A stretch of DNA of 64,000 bases from Clostridia bacterium (GTDB lineage: Bacteria; Bacillota; Clostridia; Christensenellales; Borkfalkiaceae), in assembly GCA_017462735.1 (NCBI GenBank), contig JAFTQO010000003.1:21923-85922 (forward strand), written 5' to 3'. The notes beneath the pieces are model-generated. The model was not told the origin of the DNA. It did no database searches and saw only the letters and a list, made by a program, of their open reading frames with translations. The position numbers and the translations under genes are program-made. Shown here one piece after another: positions 49,167 to 58,321 of this stretch; the stretch's first letter is position 1, and each line of letters starts with the position of its first letter.

Positions 49167-51008
49167 ATGAATACTACGAAAATCAAAGAAAAAACAGGAC
49201 AAACGATATTCACGGTAGCGGCGGTTATATGCGTAATCGCCGTTGCCGCCATTTTCGTTTTTATGCTGATTAAAAGCATACCTGCCCTTAATAACCTCGG
49301 TTTGTTTGACTTTATCTTTGGGGATAATTGGTCGCCCGATAGATTGGATAAGTACGACAGCGCAACCCTTTCAGGCTCTTACGGCATACTGAAAATGATA
49401 GTCGGTACTCTTGCCGCGACAATCGGTGCGCTCCTCATCGGGGGGACGCTTGGTTATTTTACCGCAGTATTCATTGCGTTTTATTGCCCGAAGAAATTAA
49501 AAAAGATATTTTCATCCATGGTAAACTTGCTCGCAGGGATTCCGTCGGTGGTGTACGGCTTTTTCGGTATCGTGTTTTTATTGCCGTTGCTTGCAAACTT
49601 TGCACCGAACAACGGAAGCGGACTTTTGGCGACGTCGCTAATACTTGGCATAATGATTATGCCCACCGTCGTTTCCCTTTCCAAGACGAGTTTAGAAGCC
49701 GTACCCCGTTCCTATTACGAAGGTGCGCTTGCGCTTGGCTCTACGCACTCGCAAGCAGTTTTTGGGACGGTAACGAAAGCGGCAAAATCGGGTGTAACTG
49801 CTTCGCTAGTATTAGGTATCGGACGTGCGCTTGGGGAGACTATGGCGGTTGTAATGGTTGCAGGTAACTCCGTTGCTTATCCCGATTCATTTTTCAACAG
49901 TTTCCGTGTTTTAACCGCAAATATCGTGATGGAAATGGGCTACGCAGGCGAAGTACAACAAGGCGCGCTTGTTGCAACGGGTGTGATTTTGCTTGTGTTC
50001 GTGCTTATCGTCAACGTGATTTTTAGTGCAATTTCTAAGAAAGCCGTCAAAGGTATGGTGGAAAAGAAAGGGATTTTTGCAAAATTCTTTAAGAAAAAAG
50101 AACAGACCAAGAAAAATAAATTTTGGACGAAAATTCAAGACGGAACTGCAACGCTAAAATACAAAATGAAGACGGCAAGTATCGGGGCGGGTGTTTCGAT
50201 AGGTGCAGGCATTTTTTCGGGCGCAGTGCTTTTGCTTGTCGTTGGCTTTATCTTTGTGAAAGGTTTCCCGACGCTTATATCAAGTCCACACTTGCTCTTT
50301 GGTAAATACGAGTTTGACAGCGAAAAAATCACGATATTGCCTTCGATTATTACGACCCTTATGACGGTAGGACTCAGTTTGATTATAGCCGTACCTATCG
50401 GGATTTGCACGGCGATTTTTTTAAACGAATACGCCAAGAAGAACAATTTCTTTATCAAAATTATTCGTGGCGCAATCGACCTTCTTAACGGCGTTCCGTC
50501 TATCGTTTACGGGCTTTTTGGTATGATAACGTTCGTGGCGCTTATAGGCGGCACAAGTTCCATTTTAGCGGGTACACTTACGATTAGCATAATGCTACTT
50601 CCCACAATCGTACGCTCCACCGAAGAAAGTCTAAAATCGGTACAAGACAGTTTGCGAGAAGGCAGTTTAGCGCTCGGCGCAGGTAAAGTGAGAACGATTT
50701 TCAAAATTGTGTTGCCGTCCGCACTTCCCGGTATAATGAGTGCAATTATATTAAGTATGGGTAGAGTCATTGCCGAATCTGCTCCGTTTATTTATACGAT
50801 GGGCTCGGTAATATCCGCGACGCCTACGGGCTATTTAGATAGCAACGCTACGCTTGCGGTTGCACTCTATCGTCTTTCGGGCGAAGGTTGGTACGTAAAC
50901 GAGGCGTATGCGACGGCAGTAGTGTTGATTATACTCGTGCTTGGGTTAAACCTTTTGGCTGAACTTATCGCAGGCAAACTCAACAAGAAATTACAAGGAG
51001 ATAAATAA
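49167..51008 (+). CDS. pstCA: Fused phosphate ABC permease PstC-PstA
   Basis: A 613-residue protein combining both Pst permeases. Residues 1-285 match PstC ([44 protein letters not shown]). A basic linker of about 40 residues ([19 protein letters not shown]) follows. Residues about 335-613 match PstA ([50 protein letters not shown]). Each half has about six membrane helices and an EAA-type loop ([34 protein letters not shown]). Most bacteria have two genes. The frame is continuous and no stop or frameshift is seen. Confidence 0.92.
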   Translation: MNTTKIKEKTGQTIFTVAAVICVIAVAAIFVFMLIKSIPALNNLGLFDFIFGDNWSPDRLDKYDSATLSGSYGILKMIVGTLAATIGALLIGGTLGYFTAVFIAFYCPKKLKKIFSSMVNLLAGIPSVVYGFFGIVFLLPLLANFAPNNGSGLLATSLILGIMIMPTVVSLSKTSLEAVPRSYYEGALALGSTHSQAVFGTVTKAAKSGVTASLVLGIGRALGETMAVVMVAGNSVAYPDSFFNSFRVLTANIVMEMGYAGEVQQGALVATGVILLVFVLIVNVIFSAISKKAVKGMVEKKGIFAKFFKKKEQTKKNKFWTKIQDGTATLKYKMKTASIGAGVSIGAGIFSGAVLLLVVGFIFVKGFPTLISSPHLLFGKYEFDSEKITILPSIITTLMTVGLSLIIAVPIGICTAIFLNEYAKKNNFFIKIIRGAIDLLNGVPSIVYGLFGMITFVALIGGTSSILAGTLTISIMLLPTIVRSTEESLKSVQDSLREGSLALGAGKVRTIFKIVLPSALPGIMSAIILSMGRVIAESAPFIYTMGSVISATPTGYLDSNATLAVALYRLSGEGWYVNEAYATAVVLIILVLGLNLLAELIAGKLNKKLQGDK

Positions 51009-51784
51009 TGAAGAAAAAAGTGGAAAATGCGTACGGACAAAACGTTTCCGTCAAAAACGCCAATCTGTGGTATGGCGATTTTCAAGCCCTTAAAAATATC
51101 AGCGTAGAAATTCCCGAAAAGCAAGTAACGGCGTTTATCGGTCCGTCGGGTTGTGGTAAATCAACTTTTTTGAAATGCTTTAACCGTATGAACGATTTGG
51201 TAAGCGGTTGCAAAATCGAAGGAGATTTTCGCATCGGCGAAATTGATATTTACGGCAAAATCGACGTAAACGAACTTCGCAAAAACGTAGGTATGGTATT
51301 CCAAAAACCCAACCCGTTCCCGATGAGTGTTTATGATAATATTGCGTATGGACCAAGAACGTTCGGTATCACGAAACGCTCTAAACTAGACGAAATCGTA
51401 GAAACCTCGCTCAGACAAGCGGCTATGTGGGACGAACTCAAAGATAGATTGCACAAATCGGCGTTAGGACTTTCAGGCGGACAGCAGCAACGCCTTTGTA
51501 TTGCTCGTTCGCTTGCCGCAAAACCGAAGATTCTTTTAATGGACGAGCCGACAAGTGCGCTTGACCCTATCTCTACGGGTAAAATCGAAGAACTTATGGA
51601 AGAACTTAAAAAAGAAATTACCATAGTGATCGTAACCCACAATATGCAACAAGCAACGCGTATTGCCGATAAAACGGCGTTCTTCCTTTTGGGCGAACTT
51701 ATCGAATACGGCGACACCGACGATATATTTACTTCCCCAAAAGACGAACGCACCGAACGTTATATTACGGGTAGATTCGGTTGA
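51008..51784 (+). CDS. pstB: Phosphate ABC transporter ATP-binding protein
   Basis: A 258-residue ABC ATPase energising PstCA. Walker [12 protein letters not shown]-loop [18 protein letters not shown] (PstB-specific), signature [16 protein letters not shown], Walker [14 protein letters not shown]. The start overlaps the pstCA stop (TAATG), indicating coupling. Confidence 0.96.
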   Translation: MKKKVENAYGQNVSVKNANLWYGDFQALKNISVEIPEKQVTAFIGPSGCGKSTFLKCFNRMNDLVSGCKIEGDFRIGEIDIYGKIDVNELRKNVGMVFQKPNPFPMSVYDNIAYGPRTFGITKRSKLDEIVETSLRQAAMWDELKDRLHKSALGLSGGQQQRLCIARSLAAKPKILLMDEPTSALDPISTGKIEELMEELKKEITIVIVTHNMQQATRIADKTAFFLLGELIEYGDTDDIFTSPKDERTERYITGRFG

Positions 51785-51842
51785 TACCCGTCATATTATT
51801 GATTTTTTTATAAAAAAACGCTATAATTCAGGAGTAAAGACT

Positions 51843-52496
51843 ATGTCTATTAGAAAAATATTTGAAGAAGAACTTGGTGCCTTAAAGACCGAACTTGTGG
51901 AAATGTGCCATCTTACCGAGCAAATGATTGAAAATGCGATTACCGCTCTTGTCAACCGTGATAGAGAACTTGGAAAAAGTATCGGTCAAATGGATAAGCG
52001 CGTGGACGAATACGAAATGGATATTGAAAAACGCTGTATGCGAATTCTTTTGAAACAACAACCCGTTGCAAAGGACTTTCGCGAAGTATCCACCGCGCTG
52101 AAAATGATAACGGATATTGAACGCTTTGGCGACCAAGCAAGCGATATTGGCGATTTGGTTTGCACTATGTCGGGAGAGAAATATATTAAAAAACTTACGC
52201 ACATTACCGCCATGGGCAATCTCGCCGTAAAAATGGTTAGAGAAAGCGTAAATTCGTTTATCAATAACAATAAATCCCTCGCGGACGAAGTTATTCAACT
52301 TGACGACGAAATGGACGAACTGTTTTTGACAGTAAAGAACGAACTTATTGAACTTATCAAAAAAGACGGAAAAAACGGCGACCAAGCCATCGAACTTATG
52401 ATGGTTGCAAAGTATTTAGAACGTATAGGCGACCACGCGGTAAACGTTGCCGAATGGACGAAATATAACGAAACGGGAGTACACGTAAAGGTATAA
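51843..52496 (+). CDS. phoU: Phosphate regulator PhoU
   Basis: A 217-residue all-helical protein linking Pst transport to PhoR signalling. It has the two PhoU repeats (each with an E-x4-D-x2-[DE] pattern, such as GDQASDIGDLV and GDHAVNVAEW) at about residues 15-105 and 115-205. ATG 51843 has RBS AGGAGT; upstream in-frame codons lie inside pstB. It is followed by phoB through TAATG overlap. Confidence 0.93.
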   Translation: MSIRKIFEEELGALKTELVEMCHLTEQMIENAITALVNRDRELGKSIGQMDKRVDEYEMDIEKRCMRILLKQQPVAKDFREVSTALKMITDIERFGDQASDIGDLVCTMSGEKYIKKLTHITAMGNLAVKMVRESVNSFINNNKSLADEVIQLDDEMDELFLTVKNELIELIKKDGKNGDQAIELMMVAKYLERIGDHAVNVAEWTKYNETGVHVKV

Positions 52497-53161
52497 TGAA
52501 AGAACTTATTTACATCGTTGAAGACGACGAAGGAATGCAAGAAGTTTACGAAGGCGCTTTTGAAGAAAGTTACGAAACGAAAATCTTTGAAAACGGCAAA
52601 GATTTTTTTGCCGTATTCAACGTCAAAAAGCCCGACCTTGTAATTCTTGATATTATGCTACCGATTATGGACGGCTTTACCATTTTAACGAAAATACGCG
52701 AAATGGACGAAAAAATCCCCGTCATTTGTATTAGCGCAAAGTCGGACGAAATCAGTTTTGTAAAAGGCTTGAATAAAGGCGCGGACGATTATATGGCAAA
52801 GCCCTTTTCGGTACTTGAACTTTTGGCGCGCGTAAAAACCAACTTGCGCCGCGCAAAACTGTACATAACGAGTATGGGCGGATTTTCGATTGATAACAAC
52901 GTGTATAAGGCGTTTTATAATGATAAAGATTTGGGGCTGACTATTAAAGAATTTAAGTTATTAAGATTACTGATTGGAAAAGCAGGTGTAACCGTAGACC
53001 GTGAAGAACTATTCCGCGAAGTTTGGGGCGAAGATTATATGGGCGAAACGAGAACGCTTGATATGCACATCGCAAGTTTGCGTGAGAAAATAAGAGAAGT
53101 TGGGGGCAAAGACTGTATCGTTACCGTTCGCAGTATCGGATATAGATTTGAAAATAAGTAA
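52496..53161 (+). CDS. phoB: Phosphate response regulator, OmpR family
   Basis: A 221-residue two-component regulator. Receiver domain (1-120) with acidic pair EDDEG, phospho-acceptor Asp in LVILDIMLP and Lys in MAKPFS; winged-helix domain (about 125-221) with REELFREVWGEDYMGETRTLDMHIASLREK and VRSIGYRFE. It is expected to activate pstS and other Pho genes at Pho boxes. Known as phoP in Bacillus. Confidence 0.92.
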   Translation: MKELIYIVEDDEGMQEVYEGAFEESYETKIFENGKDFFAVFNVKKPDLVILDIMLPIMDGFTILTKIREMDEKIPVICISAKSDEISFVKGLNKGADDYMAKPFSVLELLARVKTNLRRAKLYITSMGGFSIDNNVYKAFYNDKDLGLTIKEFKLLRLLIGKAGVTVDREELFREVWGEDYMGETRTLDMHIASLREKIREVGGKDCIVTVRSIGYRFENK

Positions 53162-54868
53162 ATGAAGAAGAAAACGTTATTTCAAATTCTTGCACTTACC
53201 TTTCTTTCCGTTCTCGTTATGTTTATTTTCGGTATCGTTGCCGTCAACTTAAACGCAAAAGAGATGATGAAAGAACGTCTTGCGGAAGAAACGGAACTTG
53301 CTTGCTCACTCGTTCAAACGGAAGACGACTTTTCAGGCTTTTCGAGATATAGCAATGATGACGCTTTCCGTGTAACCATTATGGATTTAGACGGTAACGT
53401 GTTATATGAAAGCGATACGAAATCCCCACTTGAAAACCATATTGACCGTGAAGAAATACAAAACGCATTAAACGGCAAGCCCGAAACGGTAGAAAGATAT
53501 TCCGAAACGTTCGATTGCAATATGACGTATTATGCATTGAAAACACGGCTTGCGGACGGAACGGAAATTATTTTGCGGTTAGCCGTGAAAAGCAGTCAAA
53601 TCAACGGATATTTGGGCGTTGCGCTGCCTATTTTGATTGTCGTTTTGGTTGTTTGCTTGATTTTCTCTATTGTAATTTCCAACGTACTGTCTAATAAAAT
53701 ATCGGGCAAAATCACCGAAGTTGGCGACAGTTTGCGTAGCTTAAACGCAGGGAATTATATCCCTATCAAAACGGATTCGGGCGAGCCTGAATTATATTCT
53801 GTACTAAACGAAATCAACGAATTAAACGCAAACACGCATACGCATATTCAAAGAGTACAAGAAGAACACCACAAATTGAATACGGTGCTTGAAAACGTTT
53901 CGCAAGGAATCGTCGCCATTGACGAAAATAAAAAGATTATTTTTGCAAATAAAAGTCTTTCTAGCATTTTTGATTCCACCGAAAACGTTACGGGCAAAGA
54001 TTTTATTTATCTTATCGACGACTTACCGCTTTGTGAAAAAATTGCCCGTCATCTTGGGGAAAACTATGCTTCCGAATATACCTATAACGGCAAGGAATTG
54101 TCCGTTGTTATACGCAAGGTTGAAAACGGAAATCAAGGCGACAACGTGTATTCTATCGTGATTATTACCGATATTACAAGAGAAAAGGCAATGGCAAAAC
54201 AAAAGAGCGACTTTTTTGCCAACGCTTCGCACGAATTGAAAACCCCCGTTGCCGTTATGCAAGGTCTATCGGAATTGCTACTCGCAAAAGAAACGCTTGA
54301 CGACGGCTCTAAAAAGCAAGTAGACAGAATACACAAAGAAAGTTTGCGCCTTGCTTCGCTTATTTCGGATATGCTTAAATTAAGCAAACTTGAAAACGGC
54401 GAAGAAACGGAACTTGTTTTAGTGGACGTTAATTTGCGCGAAATTGCCGAAGAAGTGTTAGCGGAATTATCCACGAAACTTGCCGAGAAAAATATCACGG
54501 CAACTATCACGGGAAACGCAACGGTTGTTGCCGACAGCAAGAAAATATTTGAGCTTATCGAAAATCTTTGTTCTAACGCTATCAATTACAATAAAGACAA
54601 CGGGAAGATTACAGTTTCCATTACCGAACAAACGGACGGTGTTATGTTGAAAGTTTCCGATACGGGTATCGGTATTGAAAAAGAGAATATCCCACGTCTT
54701 TGCGAAAGGTTTTACCGTGTGGATAAATCCCGTTCCAAAAAAACAGGCGGCACGGGACTCGGTCTTGCCATCGTAAAACATATTTGCGCTTTGTACAATG
54801 CGGAACTTTCTATCGAAAGCGAACTCGGCATCGGCACGAAGGTAAAGATTGTTTTCAGTCAAAATTAA
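53162..54868 (+). CDS. phoR: Phosphate sensor histidine kinase
   Basis: A 568-residue membrane kinase: N-terminal helix (LFQILALTFLSVLVMFIFGIVAV), extracytoplasmic domain to about residue 155, second helix (LPILIVVLVVCLIFSIVI), HAMP-like segment, PAS domain (ILENVSQGIVAIDENKKIIFANKS), then HisKA with SHELKTP and HATPase with NAINYN, DTGIG and GGTGLGLAI. It begins 1 nt after the phoB stop, and the PhoR layout fits the Pst context. Codon use leans to AAA and GAA, more AT-rich than the aro block. Confidence 0.92.
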   Translation: MKKKTLFQILALTFLSVLVMFIFGIVAVNLNAKEMMKERLAEETELACSLVQTEDDFSGFSRYSNDDAFRVTIMDLDGNVLYESDTKSPLENHIDREEIQNALNGKPETVERYSETFDCNMTYYALKTRLADGTEIILRLAVKSSQINGYLGVALPILIVVLVVCLIFSIVISNVLSNKISGKITEVGDSLRSLNAGNYIPIKTDSGEPELYSVLNEINELNANTHTHIQRVQEEHHKLNTVLENVSQGIVAIDENKKIIFANKSLSSIFDSTENVTGKDFIYLIDDLPLCEKIARHLGENYASEYTYNGKELSVVIRKVENGNQGDNVYSIVIITDITREKAMAKQKSDFFANASHELKTPVAVMQGLSELLLAKETLDDGSKKQVDRIHKESLRLASLISDMLKLSKLENGEETELVLVDVNLREIAEEVLAELSTKLAEKNITATITGNATVVADSKKIFELIENLCSNAINYNKDNGKITVSITEQTDGVMLKVSDTGIGIEKENIPRLCERFYRVDKSRSKKTGGTGLGLAIVKHICALYNAELSIESELGIGTKVKIVFSQN

Positions 54869-54911
54869 CAAGTGGTTTTTAGGCATGTGCTTGCATAAGA
54901 AAGAATAGAGT

Positions 54912-54954
54912 GGACGATCAGGGGACTTGGTGCACAGCACCAAAGAAAAAAGTC
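54912..54954. repeat. tRNA-end-like repeat, module 2 (right copy)
   Basis: Right-hand copy of the 43-bp module at 47799-47841: GGACGATCAGGGG, hairpin CTTGGTGC-ACA-GCACCAAAG, AAAAAAGTC. The stem is unchanged while the loop differs (TAT in the left copy). Confidence 0.75.
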
Positions 54955-54991
54955 GGTGGACGAGCAGGGACTCTCGCCTTTAGCGGCGCGC
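54955..54991. repeat. tRNA-end-like repeat, module 1 (right copy)
   Basis: Begins GGTGGACGAGCAGGGACTC, 18 of 19 identical to the 3' end of tRNA-Lys(CTT) about 200 bp away, then the same tail as at 47738-47774. Compared with the left side, modules 1 and 2 are in the reverse order. Confidence 0.75.
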
Positions 54992-55126
54992 CCCGCTCGA
55001 CAATTGATAATTGTCGCCTTTGCCAACAGACTTTTTTTGTGGGTAGGGGAATATTGACGGCAAAGCGTTCACTCCCGTTCACGGCTCCCACCCTCGAGCC
55101 CCTGCTCGAAAGCGGTACAAAAAAAA

Positions 55127-55159
55127 TACGAAGGCATCATAGCGATACCTTCGTATTTT
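55127..55159 (-). terminator. Terminator of the tRNA operon
   Basis: Minus strand AATACGAAGG...CCTTCGTATT stem followed by eight T. Confidence 0.8.
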
Positions 55160-55235
55160 TGGTGGACGATCAGGGACTCGAACCCTGGGCCCACTGATTA
55201 AGAGTCAGTTGCTCTACCAACTGAGCTAATCATCC
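55160..55235 (-). tRNA. tRNA-Lys(CTT)
   Basis: Complete cloverleaf with encoded CCA: acceptor GGATGAT/ATCGTCC, D-arm TAGCTCAG, anticodon loop CTCTTAA (CTT), T-loop GTTCGAGTC. Its 3' end is the source-like sequence of the repeat modules at 47.7 and 54.9 kb. Confidence 0.95.
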
Positions 55236-55239
55236 ACGT

Positions 55240-55315
55240 TGGTGGTCCATCGGAGACTCGAACTCCGGACACCCTGATTAAAAATCAGGTGCTCTACCGA
55301 CTGAGCTAATGGGCC
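55240..55315 (-). tRNA. tRNA-Lys(TTT)
   Basis: Anticodon loop TTTTTAA (TTT), encoded CCA. Acceptor GGCCCAT pairs with ATGGACC except for one C-A mismatch at the third pair; otherwise normal. Confidence 0.93.
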
Positions 55316-55358
55316 ACTTAAGTTGTATCAACAAGCGGGAAACCGCTACGTTTACCAT

Positions 55359-55434
55359 TGGCTGGGGTGGCAGGATTTGAACCTACGAATGCCGGAATCA
55401 AAATCCGGTGCCTTAACCACTTGGCGACACCCCA
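55359..55434 (-). tRNA. tRNA-Gln(TTG)
   Basis: Acceptor TGGGGTG/CACCCCA, anticodon loop TTTTGAT (TTG) in a CCGGA stem, variable region and T-arm typical of bacterial tRNA-Gln, encoded CCA. Confidence 0.95.
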
Positions 55435-55443
55435 ATCAATAAA

Positions 55444-55521
55444 TGGGGCGGGCGACAAGAATCGAACTTGCGACCTCCAGGGCCACAATCTGGCGCTCTA
55501 ACCAACTGAGCTACGCCCGCC
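55444..55521 (-). tRNA. tRNA-His(GTG)
   Basis: Anticodon loop TTGTGGC (GTG). The extra 5' G(-1) opposite discriminator C, the hallmark of tRNA-His, is present (55521 and 55447). The last anticodon-stem pair is A-C. Encoded CCA. Confidence 0.93.
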
Positions 55522-55538
55522 ATGTTACGCCATTTATT

Positions 55539-55615
55539 TGGTGCGCCTGAAGAGATTCGAACTCCTGACACACGGCTTAGAAGGCCGTTGCTCTATCCAA
55601 CTGAGCTACAGGCGC
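55539..55615 (-). tRNA. tRNA-Arg(TCT)
   Basis: Acceptor GCGCCTG/CAGGCGC, anticodon loop CTTCTAA (TCT) in an ACGGC stem, encoded CCA. Confidence 0.95.
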
Positions 55616-55642
55616 ATGTCATACGCCTTTAGGATAGTTTAG

Positions 55643-55716
<74 letters not shown>

Positions 55717-55755
55717 ATTCATCGCACTTCACCGTCGTATCGACAACGCTTGTAT

Positions 55756-55784
55756 ATAATAGCATTATTATTTTGAATTGTCAA
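55756..55784 (-). promoter_or_regulatory. tRNA operon promoter
   Basis: Minus strand TTGACA (plus 55779-55784), 17-bp spacer, TATTAT (plus 55756-55761). The remaining bases to 55955 are very AT-rich with no gene. Confidence 0.75.
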
Positions 55785-55955
55785 ATAATTTTTCACGCTT
55801 TTTTCAAAAAAGTTTAAAAATTTTTTATTTTTCCGTTTTATTGACGAAATATGAAAAAAGAAAATAAAAAAATCAAAAAAACTCCTTTTGAAAGAGCTTC
55901 GTTTTGTTGCCACGAGTTGAAAAATTATGCTATAATATATAAAATTGTTGTAAGG

Positions 55956-56315
55956 TCAACGGATTAGTAGGAATCCAAACCCCGACTTAAAAAACATAAA
56001 AAAGATATAGACGTTCAACACGCCAAGTAGGGGCATCAGCACCATTAACAGCAATTCCGAACGCTTGTATTTGAGAATAAACATACAAACGTAGATGGTG
56101 ATTGCACCGCCGAGCGCGCCTGTTATAAACAGCTTCCCAAGTCCTTTCTCTTCGGGCTTTTTTGTGGGGATATTCCCGCTGTTTTCAAGTAAAGGCGAGC
56201 CCTGCTGTTCAAGCTCTGCTTGCCGTTCACGATCTCGGAGACCTTTCACCAAAAGAAACGCGTAAAAATTGATAGCTAAAATATAAGCGACGAGCAATAT
56301 ATACAAAATAATCAT
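55956..56315 (-). CDS. DUF1294-like small membrane protein
   Basis: A 119-residue membrane protein: N-terminal helix [23 protein letters not shown], a polar loop (about 25-58), a second helix with [19 protein letters not shown], and a third. The G-G-A-[IL]-x..M-x2-[FL]-[KR]-[YH]-K pattern resembles DUF1294. The frame can be extended upstream to 57227, but that part is antisense to purH and is rejected. It is divergent from purH with 54 bp between starts. Confidence 0.65.
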   Translation of the reverse strand: MIILYILLVAYILAINFYAFLLVKGLRDRERQAELEQQGSPLLENSGNIPTKKPEEKGLGKLFITGALGGAITIYVCMFILKYKRSELLLMVLMPLLGVLNVYIFFMFFKSGFGFLLIR

Positions 56316-56369
56316 ACTAAAAGTATGACCGAAAAAATCATAAATAATAACAAGGCGGTTAGGAATAAT

Positions 56370-57908
56370 ATGAAGAAAAGAGCATTGGTAAGCGTATCGG
56401 ACAAAGCAGGGATTGTCGAATTCTGTACCCGTTTGGCGGCTTGTGGTTACGAAATCATTTCGACGGGCGGCACGGCGAAAGCACTCAAGGACGCAGGGCT
56501 TCCCGTAATCGGAATTAGCGAGCTCACGGGCTTTCCCGAATGCTTGGATGGCAGAGTAAAAACCTTGCATCCTATCGTACACGCTGGGCTTTTGGCGATG
56601 CGTTCGAACCCCGATCATATGTCGCAGCTTGAAAAACTGGGTATCAACACAATCGATATCGTTGCAGTAAATCTCTATCCCTTTAAAGCAACCATTTCCA
56701 AGCCCGACGTTACCTTTGCGGACGCAGTGGAAAATATTGATATCGGCGGCCCGACCATGCTTCGTGCGGCAGCGAAAAATTATCAGGACGTAGCCGTGGT
56801 TGTCGACCCCAAAGACTATGAAAGAGTCCTTTCCGAGCTTGAGGCAGGGGAGATTACACTCGATACAAAGAAATATCTTCAATATAAAGTATTCGCGCAT
56901 ACGGCGGTTTACGATAGCATGATTTCGAACTATCTTGCCGAGCAGCTCGATATCCGTTTCCCTGACAGTATCACCTTTGCATATGAGAAAACACAGGATA
57001 TGCGCTACGGCGAAAATCCCCATCAAGGCGCGTCCTATTATAGCGAAGAATTTATTCGCGCGGGCTCGCTTTCTAAGGCAAAACAGCTTTGGGGTAAAGA
57101 GCTTTCCTATAACAATATCAATGACGCAAACGGTGCCTTGGAGCTTGTAAAAGAGTTTGAAGAACCCTGCGTGGTGGCTTGTAAGCATGCAAATCCTTGC
57201 GGCGTAGGCGTTGGCAAGACGATTCACGAAGCGTATGTAAAAGCGTATGAATCCGACCCTGTATCCGTGTTCGGTGGGATTTTGGCAATCAACGGTACCG
57301 TAGACGAGGCTACCGCTACCGAAATCAATAAAATCTTTATCGAAATCGTCATTGCGGAAGGCTTTACCGAGGGCGCGCTTGAAATTTTAAAGCAAAAGAA
57401 AAATATTCGCTTGCTCGAGCTGCCTGATATCAAGGCAAAACGTGAGGCGAACGCATACGATATGAAAAAAGTATACGGCGGTTTACTTGTGCAGGACTAC
57501 GACAATACGCTGTTTGCGCCCGAAAATTTGAGGGTGGTTACCAAGCGTGCCCCCACGGAAGCGGAAATGGCAGCGTTGATGTTTAATTGGAAGGTGGTAA
57601 AACACACGAAATCGAACGCAATCGTCGTGGGTAAGGCAGATAGAACGACGGGTATCGGCATGGGGCAAACCAACCGTATTTGGGCGGCGCAGCAGGCGAT
57701 AGAGCATGCAGGCGAGGAAGTAAAAGGCTCGGTTATGGCGAGCGACGCGTTCTTCCCGTTCCCCGATTGCGTAGCGGAATGCGTAAAGGCGGGGATTACG
57801 GCAATCGTACAACCTGGCGGCAGCATTAAAGACCAGCTTTCGATTGATGCGTGCGACGAGGCGGGAATTGCCATGATTTTTGTTGGCGACAGACATTTCA
57901 AGCATTGA
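56370..57908 (+). CDS. purH: Bifunctional AICAR transformylase/IMP cyclohydrolase
   Basis: A 512-residue enzyme for the last two steps of IMP synthesis. The N-terminal IMP cyclohydrolase (MGS-like) part shows [26 protein letters not shown] and [17 protein letters not shown]. The C-terminal transformylase part has the LRYGENPHQ-type segment [14 protein letters not shown] and [12 protein letters not shown] with the catalytic Lys-His. ATG 56370 has the RBS TTAGGA; an upstream ATG at 56325 is less likely. No other pur gene is near. AGCT sites are frequent here, unlike in the first 55 kb. Confidence 0.94.
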   Translation: MKKRALVSVSDKAGIVEFCTRLAACGYEIISTGGTAKALKDAGLPVIGISELTGFPECLDGRVKTLHPIVHAGLLAMRSNPDHMSQLEKLGINTIDIVAVNLYPFKATISKPDVTFADAVENIDIGGPTMLRAAAKNYQDVAVVVDPKDYERVLSELEAGEITLDTKKYLQYKVFAHTAVYDSMISNYLAEQLDIRFPDSITFAYEKTQDMRYGENPHQGASYYSEEFIRAGSLSKAKQLWGKELSYNNINDANGALELVKEFEEPCVVACKHANPCGVGVGKTIHEAYVKAYESDPVSVFGGILAINGTVDEATATEINKIFIEIVIAEGFTEGALEILKQKKNIRLLELPDIKAKREANAYDMKKVYGGLLVQDYDNTLFAPENLRVVTKRAPTEAEMAALMFNWKVVKHTKSNAIVVGKADRTTGIGMGQTNRIWAAQQAIEHAGEEVKGSVMASDAFFPFPDCVAECVKAGITAIVQPGGSIKDQLSIDACDEAGIAMIFVGDRHFKH

Positions 57909-57925
57909 TATAGAAATAATAACGA

Positions 57926-57953
57926 AAAGGCTTCGGGTAACCGAAGCCTTTTA
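57926..57953 (+). terminator. Terminator after purH
   Basis: AAAAGGCTTCGG, loop GTAA, CCGAAGCCTTTT. Confidence 0.85.
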
Positions 57954-57995
57954 TCATGCAAATTTAAAGATAGGGGGCAGGTATGCGTTGAACGC

Positions 57996-58253
57996 TTATT
58001 CCTGTGCCTTGCTAAGCTTATATTCCGTAATCGCTTTGGAGAGCTGATCGGGACAAGAGGTATTGTTTCTGCAACGAATTCCTGCAAGCAAAGCCTCGAT
58101 TTCATCGATATTCTTTCCCTCAACAAGGCGCGCAATCCCTTGCAGGTTGCCGCCGCAACCGCCGATAAAGCGCACGTTGTGCATTTTATTTTCAGCGTCT
58201 ACGTCAAAAAGAATTTGTCTGGAACAGGTGCCTTTCGTGGAATAAGTGAACAT
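57996..58253 (-). CDS. TSCPD-domain protein (TIGR03905 type)
   Basis: An 85-residue protein that is a bare TSCPD domain, the C-terminal module otherwise found on class II ribonucleotide reductases and named for its TSCPD motif, here NNTSCPDQLSKAI. GGCGGNLQGIARLVEGK carries the conserved cysteine and glycines. Function unknown; a metal or nucleotide role is suspected for the family. RBS AGAGGT. Confidence 0.83.
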   Translation of the reverse strand: MFTYSTKGTCSRQILFDVDAENKMHNVRFIGGCGGNLQGIARLVEGKNIDEIEALLAGIRCRNNTSCPDQLSKAITEYKLSKAQE

Positions 58254-58321
58254 AATTTTACCTCTCTTAATAGTATTTCGCGGCGAGGGGTCGCCGTCTT
58301 TTCAGGGGATAGGCGAGTGCC

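Larger units (their letters stand above)
54869..55126. other. Intergenic region between phoR and the tRNA cluster
   Basis: No gene is supported. Besides the two repeat modules it holds CGACAATT-GAT-AATTGTCG (near 54998-55016), a perfect 8-bp inverted repeat, and a second palindrome TCGAG-N6-CTCGA near 55094. The frame open from 54910 to 55197 spans these and a tRNA end; it is not coding. Confidence 0.6.

Noticed and set aside
54910-55197. Open frame of 95 codons before the tRNA cluster
   Set aside because: It crosses the repeat modules and reads antisense through the tRNA-Lys 3' end, giving the VDDQGLEPW-type peptide known from spurious tRNA translations.
55240-55315. tRNA-Lys(TTT) as a pseudogene because of an acceptor-stem mismatch
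   Set aside because: One C-A pair in seven is tolerable; all loops, the anticodon and the CCA end are normal.
56316-57227. Long minus-strand frame extending the DUF1294-like gene
   Set aside because: This part is antisense to purH, which has full family motifs; only the last 119 codons (55956-56315) look like a real protein.
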